Part shown: one piece after another, positions 25,984 through 34,041 of the stretch
Numbering within the stretch: the first letter of the stretch is position 1
Layout: each line of letters begins with the position of its first letter
Assembly (NCBI RefSeq): GCF_013870525.1
Contig: NZ_JACBXD010000009.1
Coordinates: 81,785 to 145,784, forward strand
Length of the DNA: 64,000 bases
From: Amycolatopsis pittospori
GTDB taxonomy: Bacteria > Actinomycetota > Actinomycetes > Mycobacteriales > Pseudonocardiaceae
Direction: 5' to 3'
Program-made: the position numbers and the translations under genes
The notes under the pieces: model-generated
Seen by the model: only the letters and a program-made list of their open reading frames with translations
Databases searched by the model: none
What the model was told of the DNA's origin: nothing

Positions 25984-27560
25984 GACACACCTTCTTCTTC
26001 GGAGTCTTCGGAAGCACCCGTCATCGCGGAGCCCAGTTCCTGCGGGGTCACGGTCGCGGGGTCGGCCTCGCCGACCAGCCGTCCGCGGAGCATGACCTGG
26101 ATGGTGTCGGAAAGCCCGATCAGCTCGTCGAGGTCGGCCGAAACCAGCAGTACGGCCAGCCCGGCCGCCCGTGCCTGGCGGATCTGTTCCCAGATCAACG
26201 CCTGCGCGCCGACGTCGACACCGCGCGTCGGATGCGACGCGATCAGCAGCACCGGGTTCCCGGAAAGCTCGCGGCCGACGATCAGCTTCTGCTGGTTACC
26301 ACCCGAAAGCGCCGCGGCCGGGACGTCGATCCCCGGCGTGCGGACGTCGTACTGCTCGACGATGCGGCGGGTGTCCTCACGCGCGCCGGCGATGTCGAGC
26401 AGCTGGCCCTTGGCGACCGGTTCCCGCGTCTGGTAGCCGAGGATCCGATTGACCCACAACGGCTGGGTGAGCAGGAGACTGTGCCGTGTGCGGTCTTCGG
26501 CGATGTAGCCGATGCCGGCCTCGCGGCGGGAGAGCGTCCCCAGTTTGTGCAGTTCGATGGTCTTGCCGTCGGTGTCGACGAGTTCGATCCGGCCACCGCC
26601 CTTGCGCATGCCCATGATCGTCTCGACGAGTTCGGTCTGACCGTTGCCCTCGACGCCGGCGATGCCGAGCACCTCACCCGCGTGCACGGTGAAGGAGATG
26701 TGGTCGAGGACGTTCCGCTCGGAACCCTCGACGCTCAGGCAGACGTCGTCCAGGCGCAGGACGTCCCGATCGGTGACGGTGGACTCGCGGGTCTCGGGGC
26801 TGGGCAGTTCCGAACCGACCATCATCTCGGCCAGCTGGTGCGAGGTGATCTTCTTCGGATCGGCCGTGCCGACCGTGGTGCCGCGGCGGATCACGGTGAC
26901 CGTGTCGGCGATCGCGCGCACCTCGTCGAGTTTGTGGGAGATGAAGAGGAAGGTGAAGCCTTCCGCCTGCATCCCGCGGACGGTCTCGAACAGCGCGTCG
27001 ACCTCCTGCGGGACGAGCACCGCGGTGGGCTCGTCGAGGATGATGATCCGCGCGCCGCGGTAGAGGACCTTGACGATCTCCACGCGCTGGCGATCGGCGA
27101 CGCCGAGCTCTTCGAGCAGCACGTCCGGGCGGGCGTTCAGGCCGACCTGTTCGGCGAATTTCGCCAGCTTCGCCCGGGCCGCGCGGCCGATGCCGTGCAG
27201 TTTCTCGGCGCCGAGGAAGACGTTCTCCCCGACGGTGAGGTTGTCGGCGAGCATGAAGTGCTGGTGCACCATCCCGATACCGGTCTTGATGGCGTCCTGC
27301 GGGTTGCGCAGTTTCACCACTTCGCCGTTGATCGCGATGCTGCCCTCGTCCGGCTGCTGCATGCCGTAGAGGATCTTCATCAGGGTCGATTTGCCCGCGC
27401 CGTTCTCGCCACAAACGGCGTGCACCTCGCCCTTGGTGACGGTGAGGTTGACGTCGGAGTTGGCCACCACACCCGGGAATCGTTTCGTGATCCCGGTCAG
27501 CTGCACGGCCGGTTCACCCCGGTCGGGGGCGTCGGTGACCTCGGCCTGGGGAGCGCTCAT
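25980..27560 (-). CDS. Nucleoside ABC transporter ATPase with two nucleotide-binding domains
   Basis: A 526-aa fused tandem ATPase of the NupO/RbsA-like class. The first domain has a complete Walker A, GENGAGKST (residues 51-59), and Walker B IIILDEPTA. The second has the degenerate P-loop GVEGNGQTE, signature LSGGNQQK and LIASHPTRGVD. Such asymmetry is normal in this class. It drives uptake of nucleosides captured by the BMP lipoprotein. It begins 84 bp after that gene, with a hairpin in between. Confidence 0.94.
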   Translation of the reverse strand: MSAPQAEVTDAPDRGEPAVQLTGITKRFPGVVANSDVNLTVTKGEVHAVCGENGAGKSTLMKILYGMQQPDEGSIAINGEVVKLRNPQDAIKTGIGMVHQHFMLADNLTVGENVFLGAEKLHGIGRAARAKLAKFAEQVGLNARPDVLLEELGVADRQRVEIVKVLYRGARIIILDEPTAVLVPQEVDALFETVRGMQAEGFTFLFISHKLDEVRAIADTVTVIRRGTTVGTADPKKITSHQLAEMMVGSELPSPETRESTVTDRDVLRLDDVCLSVEGSERNVLDHISFTVHAGEVLGIAGVEGNGQTELVETIMGMRKGGGRIELVDTDGKTIELHKLGTLSRREAGIGYIAEDRTRHSLLLTQPLWVNRILGYQTREPVAKGQLLDIAGAREDTRRIVEQYDVRTPGIDVPAAALSGGNQQKLIVGRELSGNPVLLIASHPTRGVDVGAQALIWEQIRQARAAGLAVLLVSADLDELIGLSDTIQVMLRGRLVGEADPATVTPQELGSAMTGASEDSEEEGVS

Positions 27561-27594
27561 GAAAAGCCATCCAGTTCTGGAAGAGAAACAGGTG

Positions 27595-27629
27595 GGGGCT
27601 CGGAAGGGTGGTTCACCCTCCCGAGCCCC
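27595..27629. terminator. Intercistronic hairpin after the BMP gene
   Basis: GGGGCTCGG-A-AGGGTG pairs with CACCCT-C-CCGAGCCCC around a 3-nt loop, one mismatch, no T-run. It lies 15 bp after the BMP stop and before the ATPase start on the same transcript, so partial termination or 3'-end protection could give more binding protein than ATPase. Confidence 0.6.
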
Positions 27630-27644
27630 GCTGCAAGGAAAACC

Positions 27645-28790
27645 TTACTTCTGCGGCTTGTCCGACACGGTGATCGCCCCGGAGACGATCTGCGCCTTGT
27701 AGCCGTCGAGGACGTCCTTGATGTCGTCGATCTTGCCACCGGAGGTGGCGTAGCCGACGCCGTCGACCTTGAGGTCGAAGCGCTTCGGCAGCGACGTCAG
27801 GTCACCCTTGGCCAGAGCGCGGAGGTAGTCGAACACCGCCACGTCGACGCGCTTGAGCATCGAGGTGATGATGACGTCCTTCGACGCCTCGACCGTCTTC
27901 TGGTTGTACTGGTCGGAGTCGACGCCGATGGCGAGCGCGTTGCCCGTCTTCGCGGCCTCGAAAACGCCCTTACCGGAGGCGCCGGCGGCGTGGTAGACCA
28001 CGTCCGCGCCCTTGGAGATCTGCGCCGCGGCCTTCACGTTGCCCTTCGCCGGGTCCTGGAACCCGGAGAAGTCACCGGCCGGGGTGAGGTACTCGTCCTC
28101 GATGACGGCCTTGGACGAAGCGGCCTTCACACCCTGCAGGAAGCCGGCCTCGAACTTCTGGATCAGCGGCGTGTTCACGCCACCGACGAAGCCCACGTGG
28201 CACTTCTTCGACTTGTAGGCGGCGGCGACACCGGCCAGGAACGAACCCTGCTCTTCGGCGAAGACCAGCGGGGTGACGTTCGGGGCCTTGACGGAGTCGT
28301 CGTCGACGATCGCGAACTGGATGTTCGGGTACTTCGGCGCGATGGCGCCGACGGCCTTGGCGTAGGCGAAGCCGACCGCGATGATCGGGCTGAAGCCCTG
28401 CGAGGCGAGCTGGTCGAGACGCTGCGACTTCGCGGCCTCGTCCTCGGACGTCGCCGCGGTGCTCTCGCTGACGGCGGTGACGCCGAGTTCGGCCTTGGCC
28501 TTGTCGGTACCGGCGGCGGCGGAGTCGTTGAACGACGCGTCGCCACGACCGCCGACGTCGAAGGCCAGTGCGACCTTGAGCTTGCTGCCGTCGACCTTCT
28601 CGGTCTGGGCGGTGCTGCTCGAGGCGGCGGCCGCGGCGGGCGGCTTCGGCGCCGTCACGCAGCTGGCGGACTGGTCCCCAGTGCTCGCGTTGTTGTTATT
28701 CCCCGCACCAGAATCCTTCGCGCACCCGGCCAGTACGAGTGCACCGGCCATGGTGACGGCGGCCAGCGCGGTTCCACGCATGCGACGCAA
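27645..28790 (-). CDS. BMP-family nucleoside-binding lipoprotein
   Basis: A 381-aa basic-membrane-protein-family binding lipoprotein, first gene of the nucleoside import operon. The signal peptide ends in LAGC, then a Gly/Asn linker; the mature part shows KVALAFDVGGRGDASFNDSAAAG, FSPIIAVGFAYA, VGFVGGVNTPLIQKFEAGFLQGVKA and DVVYHAAGASGKGVFEAA. A TTG at 28790 is preferred as start because GGGAG lies 7 bases upstream of it; the in-frame ATG at 28781 would be 16 bases from that site. Either gives a normal signal sequence. Confidence 0.92.
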   Translation of the reverse strand: MRRMRGTALAAVTMAGALVLAGCAKDSGAGNNNNASTGDQSASCVTAPKPPAAAAASSSTAQTEKVDGSKLKVALAFDVGGRGDASFNDSAAAGTDKAKAELGVTAVSESTAATSEDEAAKSQRLDQLASQGFSPIIAVGFAYAKAVGAIAPKYPNIQFAIVDDDSVKAPNVTPLVFAEEQGSFLAGVAAAYKSKKCHVGFVGGVNTPLIQKFEAGFLQGVKAASSKAVIEDEYLTPAGDFSGFQDPAKGNVKAAAQISKGADVVYHAAGASGKGVFEAAKTGNALAIGVDSDQYNQKTVEASKDVIITSMLKRVDVAVFDYLRALAKGDLTSLPKRFDLKVDGVGYATSGGKIDDIKDVLDGYKAQIVSGAITVSDKPQK

Positions 28791-29404
28791 CGTGTGTCTC
28801 CCTCCCCGCTGATCCAGCGGATGGTCCGAAGAAACGACCCGGCGACACTGCCGGGTTCGACCGAGAGACGGTACCTAACGGCCGCTTGGCAGCCATAGGA
28901 AAGGCACGCTACGTAACACAAACGTTTACTCATGAGTCGTAAGCGCGACGAATGGAGTACTGACGGTGATCACAACGGAGTAATCGCGTGCCGCAGACGG
29001 CCCCTCGACCGACTGACGGTCCGGCGATCATTACGCACCGTTCAGGGTGCCGGAGCGGGTGACCTGCGACGGTCGCCCAAGATCAGTCTCGACGTCGCGA
29101 GGGTCACCACTCTCGGTGATCGCCTCCGCGATCGACACCCCCATCGAGCGTCCACAGTGGACGAACTGGTGAGTTAGGGGTCCGCGTCACTCGATCGTGC
29201 GACTGCCCCGATGTCTGGTCCATCACACAGACGAACCCGGAGGTGAGCCCACCGTGAGGTGCGGGTCTAGCATCCTTTTATCCACGCTCGATGACCATGA
29301 TTTCGGCACCGTCGCCGGAGCCGTCCCCAGGTGGGCGACCCGGCGGCAGGCGCGGAAACCAGCGGTCAGCGGGCCCAAGCCATGACGTTGGAGGCCGTTC
29401 ACCG
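28791..29404. other. 614-bp stretch with no convincing gene
   Basis: This gap separates the leftward nucleoside operon from sdhCDAB. Short open frames are present on both strands but lack ribosome sites and family-like sequence. The left end should hold the BMP promoter: an AT-rich patch includes AAACGTTT (28920-28927) and ACTCATGAGT (28928-28937), overlapping dyads that could bind a repressor. The right end is a long leader for sdhC. I see no known riboswitch or tRNA. Confidence 0.5.
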
Positions 29405-29848
29405 ATGTCCACCACGGCTAGCACCGCCACCGAGGCGGCCGCGAGCGATCGGGCGGGTGCCTCACGCCGGCAAGGGACGTTCTACCGGGGCGACCCCGGT
29501 ATGTGGTCCTGGGTGCTGCACCGCATCACCGGCGTGCTGACATTCTTCTTCCTCTTCGTGCACGTGCTCGACACCGCGCTCGTGCGTGTGTCGCCCGACA
29601 CGTACAACGAAGTCATCGAGACCTACAAGACCCCGCTGGTCAACCTCCTCGAGGTCGGCCTCGTCGGCGCCGTGCTGTTCCACGCGCTCAACGGCATCCG
29701 GGTCATGCTGGTCGACTTCTGGGAGAAGGGACCGAAGTTCCAGAAGCCGATGCTCTGGACGATCCTGGCCATCTGGGTCGTGGTGATGATTCCCGGTGCC
29801 TTCTTCATGATGAAGCGCACCGTCGAGGTTATGTTCGGGGGGCACTGA
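29405..29848 (+). CDS. sdhC: Succinate dehydrogenase cytochrome b556 subunit
   Basis: A 147-aa membrane anchor of complex II with three transmembrane helices. Candidate heme/quinone-site histidines are His39 (SWVLHRITGV) and His93 (FHALNGIRV). GGAGG lies 10 bases before ATG 29405, which fixes the start; the frame is open upstream but not protein-like. The next gene overlaps it by one base. It takes part in the TCA cycle and feeds the quinone pool. Confidence 0.95.
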   Translation: MSTTASTATEAAASDRAGASRRQGTFYRGDPGMWSWVLHRITGVLTFFFLFVHVLDTALVRVSPDTYNEVIETYKTPLVNLLEVGLVGAVLFHALNGIRVMLVDFWEKGPKFQKPMLWTILAIWVVVMIPGAFFMMKRTVEVMFGGH

Positions 29849-30261
29849 TGTCTGAACTCGCACTCGAGCGCCCGCGCGCACCGAAGCGCGCCGCCGCCCG
29901 CCGCAGCAACTTCGAGCTCTACAGCTGGCTGTTCATGCGCATCTCGGGCCTCGCCCTGATCGTGCTGGTGCTCGGCCACCTGTTCATCATGAACATCCTC
30001 GACGGCGGCGTGCACCGCATCAACTGGGGCTTCGTCGCCGGCCGCTGGGCTTCGCCGTTCTGGCAGTTCTGGGACCTGTCGATGCTGTGGCTCGCCGAGA
30101 TCCACGGCGGCAACGGGCTGCGCACGATCATCGACGACTACGCCCGCAAGGACAGCACCCGGTTCTGGCTGAAGATCGTGCTCTACGTCTCGATGGTGCT
30201 GATCCTCGCCGTCGGCACGATGGTGATCTTCACCTTCGATCCCGGTATCTCGGCCAACTGA
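29848..30261 (+). CDS. sdhD: Succinate dehydrogenase membrane anchor subunit
   Basis: A 137-aa hydrophobic anchor with three helices: LFMRISGLALIVLVLGHLFIM, the WDLSMLWLAEIHGGNGLRTIIDDY segment, and KIVLYVSMVLILAVGTMVIF. The HGGNGLR motif is typical of the anchor and includes a likely heme-side His. The start codon shares one base with the sdhC stop (TGATG) behind a G-rich ribosome site. Confidence 0.94.
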   Translation: MSELALERPRAPKRAAARRSNFELYSWLFMRISGLALIVLVLGHLFIMNILDGGVHRINWGFVAGRWASPFWQFWDLSMLWLAEIHGGNGLRTIIDDYARKDSTRFWLKIVLYVSMVLILAVGTMVIFTFDPGISAN

Positions 30262-30290
30262 CGCCCACCACAGGTAAGCGGAGCATTCCT

Positions 30291-32045
30291 ATGCAGTTCC
30301 ACAAGTACGACGTGGTGATCGTCGGCGCCGGTGGCGCCGGCATGCGCGCGGCCATCGAATCCGGCCAGCGCACCCGCACCGCGGTCCTCACCAAGCTCTA
30401 CCCCACGCGTTCGCACACCGGTGCCGCCCAGGGCGGCATGTGCGCCGCGCTGGCGAACGTCGAAGAGGACAACTGGGAATGGCACACCTTCGACACGATC
30501 AAGGGCGGCGACTACCTGGTCGACCAGGACGCCGCCGAGATCATGGCGAAGGAGGCCATCGACGCCGTCCTCGACCTCGAGAAGATGGGCCTGCCGTTCA
30601 ACCGGACGCCCGAAGGCAAGATCGACCAGCGCCGCTTCGGCGGGCACACCCGTGACCACGGCAAGGCCGCGGTGCGCCGCGCCTGCTACGCCGCGGACCG
30701 CACCGGGCACATGATCCTGCAGACGCTCTATCAGAACTGCGTCAAGCACGGCACCGAGTTCTTCAACGAGTTCTACGTGCTGGACCTGGTCCTGACCCCG
30801 GACGAGGACGGCAACCCCGTCGCCTCCGGCGTCGTCGCCTACGAGCTGGCCACCGGCGAACTGCACGTCTTCCAGGCGAAGTCGATCGTGTTCGCCACCG
30901 GCGGCGCGGGCAAGATCTTCAAGACCACGTCGAACGCGCACACCCTCACCGGTGACGGCCTCGGCATCATCTTCCGCAAGGGCCTGCCGCTGGAGGACAT
31001 GGAGTTCTTCCAGTTCCACCCGACAGGTCTGGCCGGGCTCGGGATCCTCATCTCCGAGGCCGTGCGCGGTGAAGGCGGCATCCTCCGCAACGCCGACGGC
31101 GAGCGGTTCATGGAGCGCTACGCCCCCACCATCAAGGACCTCGCGCCGCGCGACATCGTCGCCCGGTCGATGGTGCAGGAAGTGCTGCAGGGCCGCGGTT
31201 GCGGGCCGAACAAGGACTACGTCGTCCTCGACGTCACGCACCTGCCCGAGGAGACGCTGAACGCGAAACTCCCGGACATCATGGAGTTCTCGCGGACCTA
31301 CCTGGGCGTCGACCCGGTCACCGAGCCGGTGCCGGTGTTCCCGACCTGTCACTACGTGATGGGCGGCATCCCGACCAACATCCACGGCGAAGCCTTGCGG
31401 GACAACGAGAACGTCATCCCCGGCCTGTACGCCGCGGGCGAGGTCGCGTGTGTTTCGGTGCACGGCTCGAACCGTCTCGGCACCAACTCGCTGCTCGACA
31501 TCAACGTCTTCGGACGTCGCGCCGGCATCGCCGCCGCCGAGTACGCGCTGGCGCACGACTACGTCGAACTGCCGGAGAACCCGACCACCGTCGTCGAGGA
31601 CCAGCTGTCGCTGCTTCTCTCGGAGCACGGTGACGAGCGCGTCGCCGACATCCGCACCGAGCTGCAGAAGACGATGGACTCCCACGCTTCGGTGTACCGC
31701 ACGGAGGACACGCTGAAGCAGGCGCTGACCGACGTGCAGTCGCTGAAGGAGCGCTACAGCCGGATCACCGTGTCGGACAAGGGGAAGCGGTACAACACCG
31801 ACGTCCTCGAAGCCGTCGAGCTGGGCTTCCTGCTCGAACTCGCCGAAGTCCTCGTCGTCGGCGCCCTGGCGCGCAAGGAATCCCGCGGCGGACACGCGCG
31901 CGAGGACTACCCGACCCGCGACGACACGAACTTCATGCGGCACACCATGGCTTACAAGCAGGGCGAAGGCCTGTCGGCGGACGTCCGTCTCGACTACAAG
32001 CCGGTGACCTTCACCCGCTACGAACCGATGGAGCGGAAGTACTGA
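30291..32045 (+). CDS. sdhA: Succinate dehydrogenase flavoprotein subunit
   Basis: A 584-aa catalytic subunit. The FAD-binding Rossmann motif is VGAGGAGM (residues 11-18). His42 in SHTGAAQGG is the covalent FAD attachment site. The substrate region shows FQFHPTG, GGHTRDHGKAA and CHYVMGGI. It ends with the conserved R-x-DY-x-PV-x-FTRY-like segment. ATG 30291 follows sdhD by 29 bp with GGAG eight bases upstream. It oxidises succinate to fumarate on the cytoplasmic face. Confidence 0.97.
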   Translation: MQFHKYDVVIVGAGGAGMRAAIESGQRTRTAVLTKLYPTRSHTGAAQGGMCAALANVEEDNWEWHTFDTIKGGDYLVDQDAAEIMAKEAIDAVLDLEKMGLPFNRTPEGKIDQRRFGGHTRDHGKAAVRRACYAADRTGHMILQTLYQNCVKHGTEFFNEFYVLDLVLTPDEDGNPVASGVVAYELATGELHVFQAKSIVFATGGAGKIFKTTSNAHTLTGDGLGIIFRKGLPLEDMEFFQFHPTGLAGLGILISEAVRGEGGILRNADGERFMERYAPTIKDLAPRDIVARSMVQEVLQGRGCGPNKDYVVLDVTHLPEETLNAKLPDIMEFSRTYLGVDPVTEPVPVFPTCHYVMGGIPTNIHGEALRDNENVIPGLYAAGEVACVSVHGSNRLGTNSLLDINVFGRRAGIAAAEYALAHDYVELPENPTTVVEDQLSLLLSEHGDERVADIRTELQKTMDSHASVYRTEDTLKQALTDVQSLKERYSRITVSDKGKRYNTDVLEAVELGFLLELAEVLVVGALARKESRGGHAREDYPTRDDTNFMRHTMAYKQGEGLSADVRLDYKPVTFTRYEPMERKY

Positions 32046-32815
32046 TGACCACGGCCACCCCCGAGAAGTCGGAGGCCGTGTCCTCCGACCACACGCCGAT
32101 CACCGTCACGCTGAAGATCCTGCGGTTCAACCCCGAGATCGACAACGAGCCCCACTGGGAGTCCTACGACGTCCCGGCGCAGCGCACCGACCGGCTGCTG
32201 AACCTGCTCTTCTACGTGAAGGACTACATCGACGGGACGTTCTCGTTCCGCCGCTCGTGCGCCCACGGCGTCTGCGGGTCCGACGCGATGCAGATCAACG
32301 GCATCAACCGGCTGGCGTGCAAGGTCCTGATGAAGGACCTGCTGGAGACCGGCGGCAAGAAGACCGTCATCACCATCGCGCCGATCAAGGGCCTGACGAC
32401 GCTCAAGGACCTTTACGTCGACATGGACCCGTTCTTCGAGGCCTACCGTGCGGTGAAGCCGTACCTCATCGCCTACGGGAACGAGCCCACGCGCGAGCGG
32501 ATCCAGTCGCAGGCCGACCGCGACCGGTTCGACGACACGACCAAGTGCATCCTGTGCGCCTGCTGCACCTCCTCGTGCCCGGTGTACTGGAACGACGGCT
32601 CGTACTTCGGCCCGGCCGCGATCGTCAACGCGCACCGGTTCATCTTCGACTCCCGTGACGAGGGCGCCGAAGAGCGTCTCGACATCCTGAACGACTCCGA
32701 AGGCGTCTGGCGCTGCCGGACCACCTTCAACTGCACCGACGCCTGCCCGCGCGGGATCCAGGTGACGAAGGCGATTCAGGAAGTTAAGCGCGCCCTTCTC
32801 TTCAAGCGCGTCTAA
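32045..32815 (+). CDS. sdhB: Succinate dehydrogenase iron-sulfur subunit
   Basis: A 256-aa subunit carrying three clusters. The [2Fe-2S] site is CAHGVCGSD...C, in which Asp replaces one cysteine as in other bacterial enzymes. The [4Fe-4S] site is CILCACC, and CPVYW...CRTTFNC and CPRGI complete the [3Fe-4S]/[4Fe-4S] set. The start overlaps the sdhA stop by one base. It relays electrons from SdhA to the membrane quinone site. Confidence 0.97.
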   Translation: MTTATPEKSEAVSSDHTPITVTLKILRFNPEIDNEPHWESYDVPAQRTDRLLNLLFYVKDYIDGTFSFRRSCAHGVCGSDAMQINGINRLACKVLMKDLLETGGKKTVITIAPIKGLTTLKDLYVDMDPFFEAYRAVKPYLIAYGNEPTRERIQSQADRDRFDDTTKCILCACCTSSCPVYWNDGSYFGPAAIVNAHRFIFDSRDEGAEERLDILNDSEGVWRCRTTFNCTDACPRGIQVTKAIQEVKRALLFKRV

Positions 32816-32846
32816 CCACCTCTGCTGGCGCCCTAGCTGCGCGGCT

Positions 32847-32901
32847 GTCCGTGAAGGCCTCCTTGAGGGACCCAGGGTCCCTCAAGGAGGCCTTCACGGA
32901 C
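32847..32901. repeat. 55-bp perfect palindrome, left of the AbiEi-like gene
   Basis: Two 27-bp arms beginning GTCCGTGAAGGCCTCCTTGA are exact complements around a single A. The same 55-bp sequence occurs at 33963-34017 with T at the centre, that is, the exact reverse complement. It can end sdhB transcription. Confidence 0.85.
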
Positions 32902-32911
32902 TTCGGAAAAG

Positions 32912-32938
32912 TTATCCACAAGGGGTGGGTTATCCACA
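32912..32938 (+). promoter_or_regulatory. Two consensus DnaA-box sequences
   Basis: TTATCCACA occurs twice (32912-32920 and 32930-32938), same orientation, 18 bp apart, upstream of the AbiEi-like gene. Both match the high-affinity DnaA box. With no dnaA, dnaN or AT-rich unwinding region nearby this is not an origin; a DnaA-titration or regulatory role is possible. Confidence 0.5.
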
Positions 32939-32991
32939 GGTTGACGAACTGTGTGTGGTGATCGCGGTGCGGGCGGACCCACGCTGTGATC

Positions 32992-33960
32992 ATGAACAAA
33001 CGCGGCAGGTGGGCTGAGCACCCCGAACTGCTCCAGGAACGAAGCCGTCACGGCGTCATCAAGGCCACGACCTTGGAATCGCTCGAGATGGGCAGCAAGG
33101 TCATCTATCGAAGATGCCTGCCCGGTGGCCCTTGGCAGCGGCTGCTCCCGGGCATCATCCTGCTCCACAACGCTCCTCCCAGTTCCTTGGAACGGGTGAT
33201 GGGCGCTTTGCTCCACGCCGGACCGCGAGCGCTCGTGACCGGAGTGGAAGCGTGTCGGCGACATGGTTTACGCACTCGCGAACTACCGCCGCACGACGAC
33301 ATTCATGTCCTCATCCCCCATGAACACAAGGTCCGCAGCGCCGGCTTCGTGACCGTCGAGCGCACCCTCCGACTGCCGGAACCGCAGATCCGCGACGGCA
33401 TCCCCTTGGCACCGCTCGTTCGCGCGACCACCGACACGTGCAGGCGACTGCGAGCTGTCGAGCCCGTCGGCAGCCTCCTCGTCGAGGCGATTCAGCGCGG
33501 CAGATGTTCTCCAGAAGCGCTTACCCGCGAACTGAACACCGGTTCGAAGCGAGGTACAGCGATCCCCCGCAGGATTCTCGGCGAATGGAAGGATCTTCAC
33601 TCGGTCGCGGAAGCGCGGGCCAAGATTCTGAGTCAGAGCCTCCTGGTACGGCCGAGCCACTGGAATCCCGAAATCTGCGACAGTCGTGGCGGCTATATCG
33701 GCCGTCCCGACGCCTGGTGGGATGACGTGGCACTCGCCTGGGAGATCGATTCCTTCGATTTCCATTTCTATCGCGACGACTACAGGCGCACGATTCTGCG
33801 GAACACCCGCTACGCCACCGCAGGAATCACTGTCGTCCAGACACTTCCTTCCCAGCTGCTGAAGGATCCGGCGGGAGTGCTGGCCGAACTGAACGCGGCG
33901 CACCTCGCCGCCTCCGCACGCCCGCGCCCATCTGTCAGCCTGGTCTCCCAGGCTGCTTGA
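32992..33960 (+). CDS. AbiEi-antitoxin-like / DUF559 (Vsr-like) domain protein
   Basis: A 322-aa protein. The N-terminal 100 residues look like a winged-helix AbiEi-type module (WAEHPELLQERSRHGVIKATTLESLEMGSKVIYRRCLPGGPWQRLLPGIILLH). The C-terminal part has R-P-D-A-W and AWEIDSFDFHFYRDDYRRTILRNTRYATAGITVVQ, the D...ExD layout of DUF559/Vsr-like nuclease folds. This architecture is common, in many copies, in actinomycetes; its function is unknown. Codon use appears less GC-biased than in neighbours. No toxin gene is adjacent. It is bracketed by two 55-bp palindromes. A GTG at 32986 is an alternative start. Confidence 0.75.
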   Translation: MNKRGRWAEHPELLQERSRHGVIKATTLESLEMGSKVIYRRCLPGGPWQRLLPGIILLHNAPPSSLERVMGALLHAGPRALVTGVEACRRHGLRTRELPPHDDIHVLIPHEHKVRSAGFVTVERTLRLPEPQIRDGIPLAPLVRATTDTCRRLRAVEPVGSLLVEAIQRGRCSPEALTRELNTGSKRGTAIPRRILGEWKDLHSVAEARAKILSQSLLVRPSHWNPEICDSRGGYIGRPDAWWDDVALAWEIDSFDFHFYRDDYRRTILRNTRYATAGITVVQTLPSQLLKDPAGVLAELNAAHLAASARPRPSVSLVSQAA

Positions 33961-33962
33961 TG

Positions 33963-34017
33963 GTCCGTGAAGGCCTCCTTGAGGGACCCTGGGTCCCTCA
34001 AGGAGGCCTTCACGGAC
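33963..34017. repeat. 55-bp perfect palindrome, right of the AbiEi-like gene
   Basis: Identical to 32847-32901 except for the centre base, 3 bp after the AbiEi-like stop codon and 25 bp before the end of the convergent carboxypeptidase gene. It is also a likely bidirectional terminator. Confidence 0.85.
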
Positions 34018-34041
34018 TTCCGTGTCGACCCAAGCCGAGCG

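Noticed and set aside
23624..28898. Very long plus-strand frames (525, 434 and 888 codons) across the nucleoside operon
   Set aside because: All are antisense shadows of the six well-supported minus-strand genes.
28932..29385. Two short open frames (81 and 62 codons) before sdhC
   Set aside because: No ribosome site, no family-like sequence and Arg-rich composition typical of noncoding GC-rich DNA.
32912..32938. Replication origin
   Set aside because: Only two DnaA boxes, no dnaA, dnaN, gyrB or rnpA-rpmH nearby and no AT-rich unwinding region.
32992..33960. Complete type IV toxin-antitoxin pair
   Set aside because: Only the AbiEi-like protein is present; neighbours are sdhB and a carboxypeptidase and no AbiEii-type nucleotidyltransferase is seen.
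32847..34017. Insertion sequence with terminal inverted repeats
   Set aside because: No transposase and no flanking target duplication seen; each repeat is itself a complete palindrome and related hairpins occur elsewhere alone. A passive cassette remains possible and is listed as a finding.
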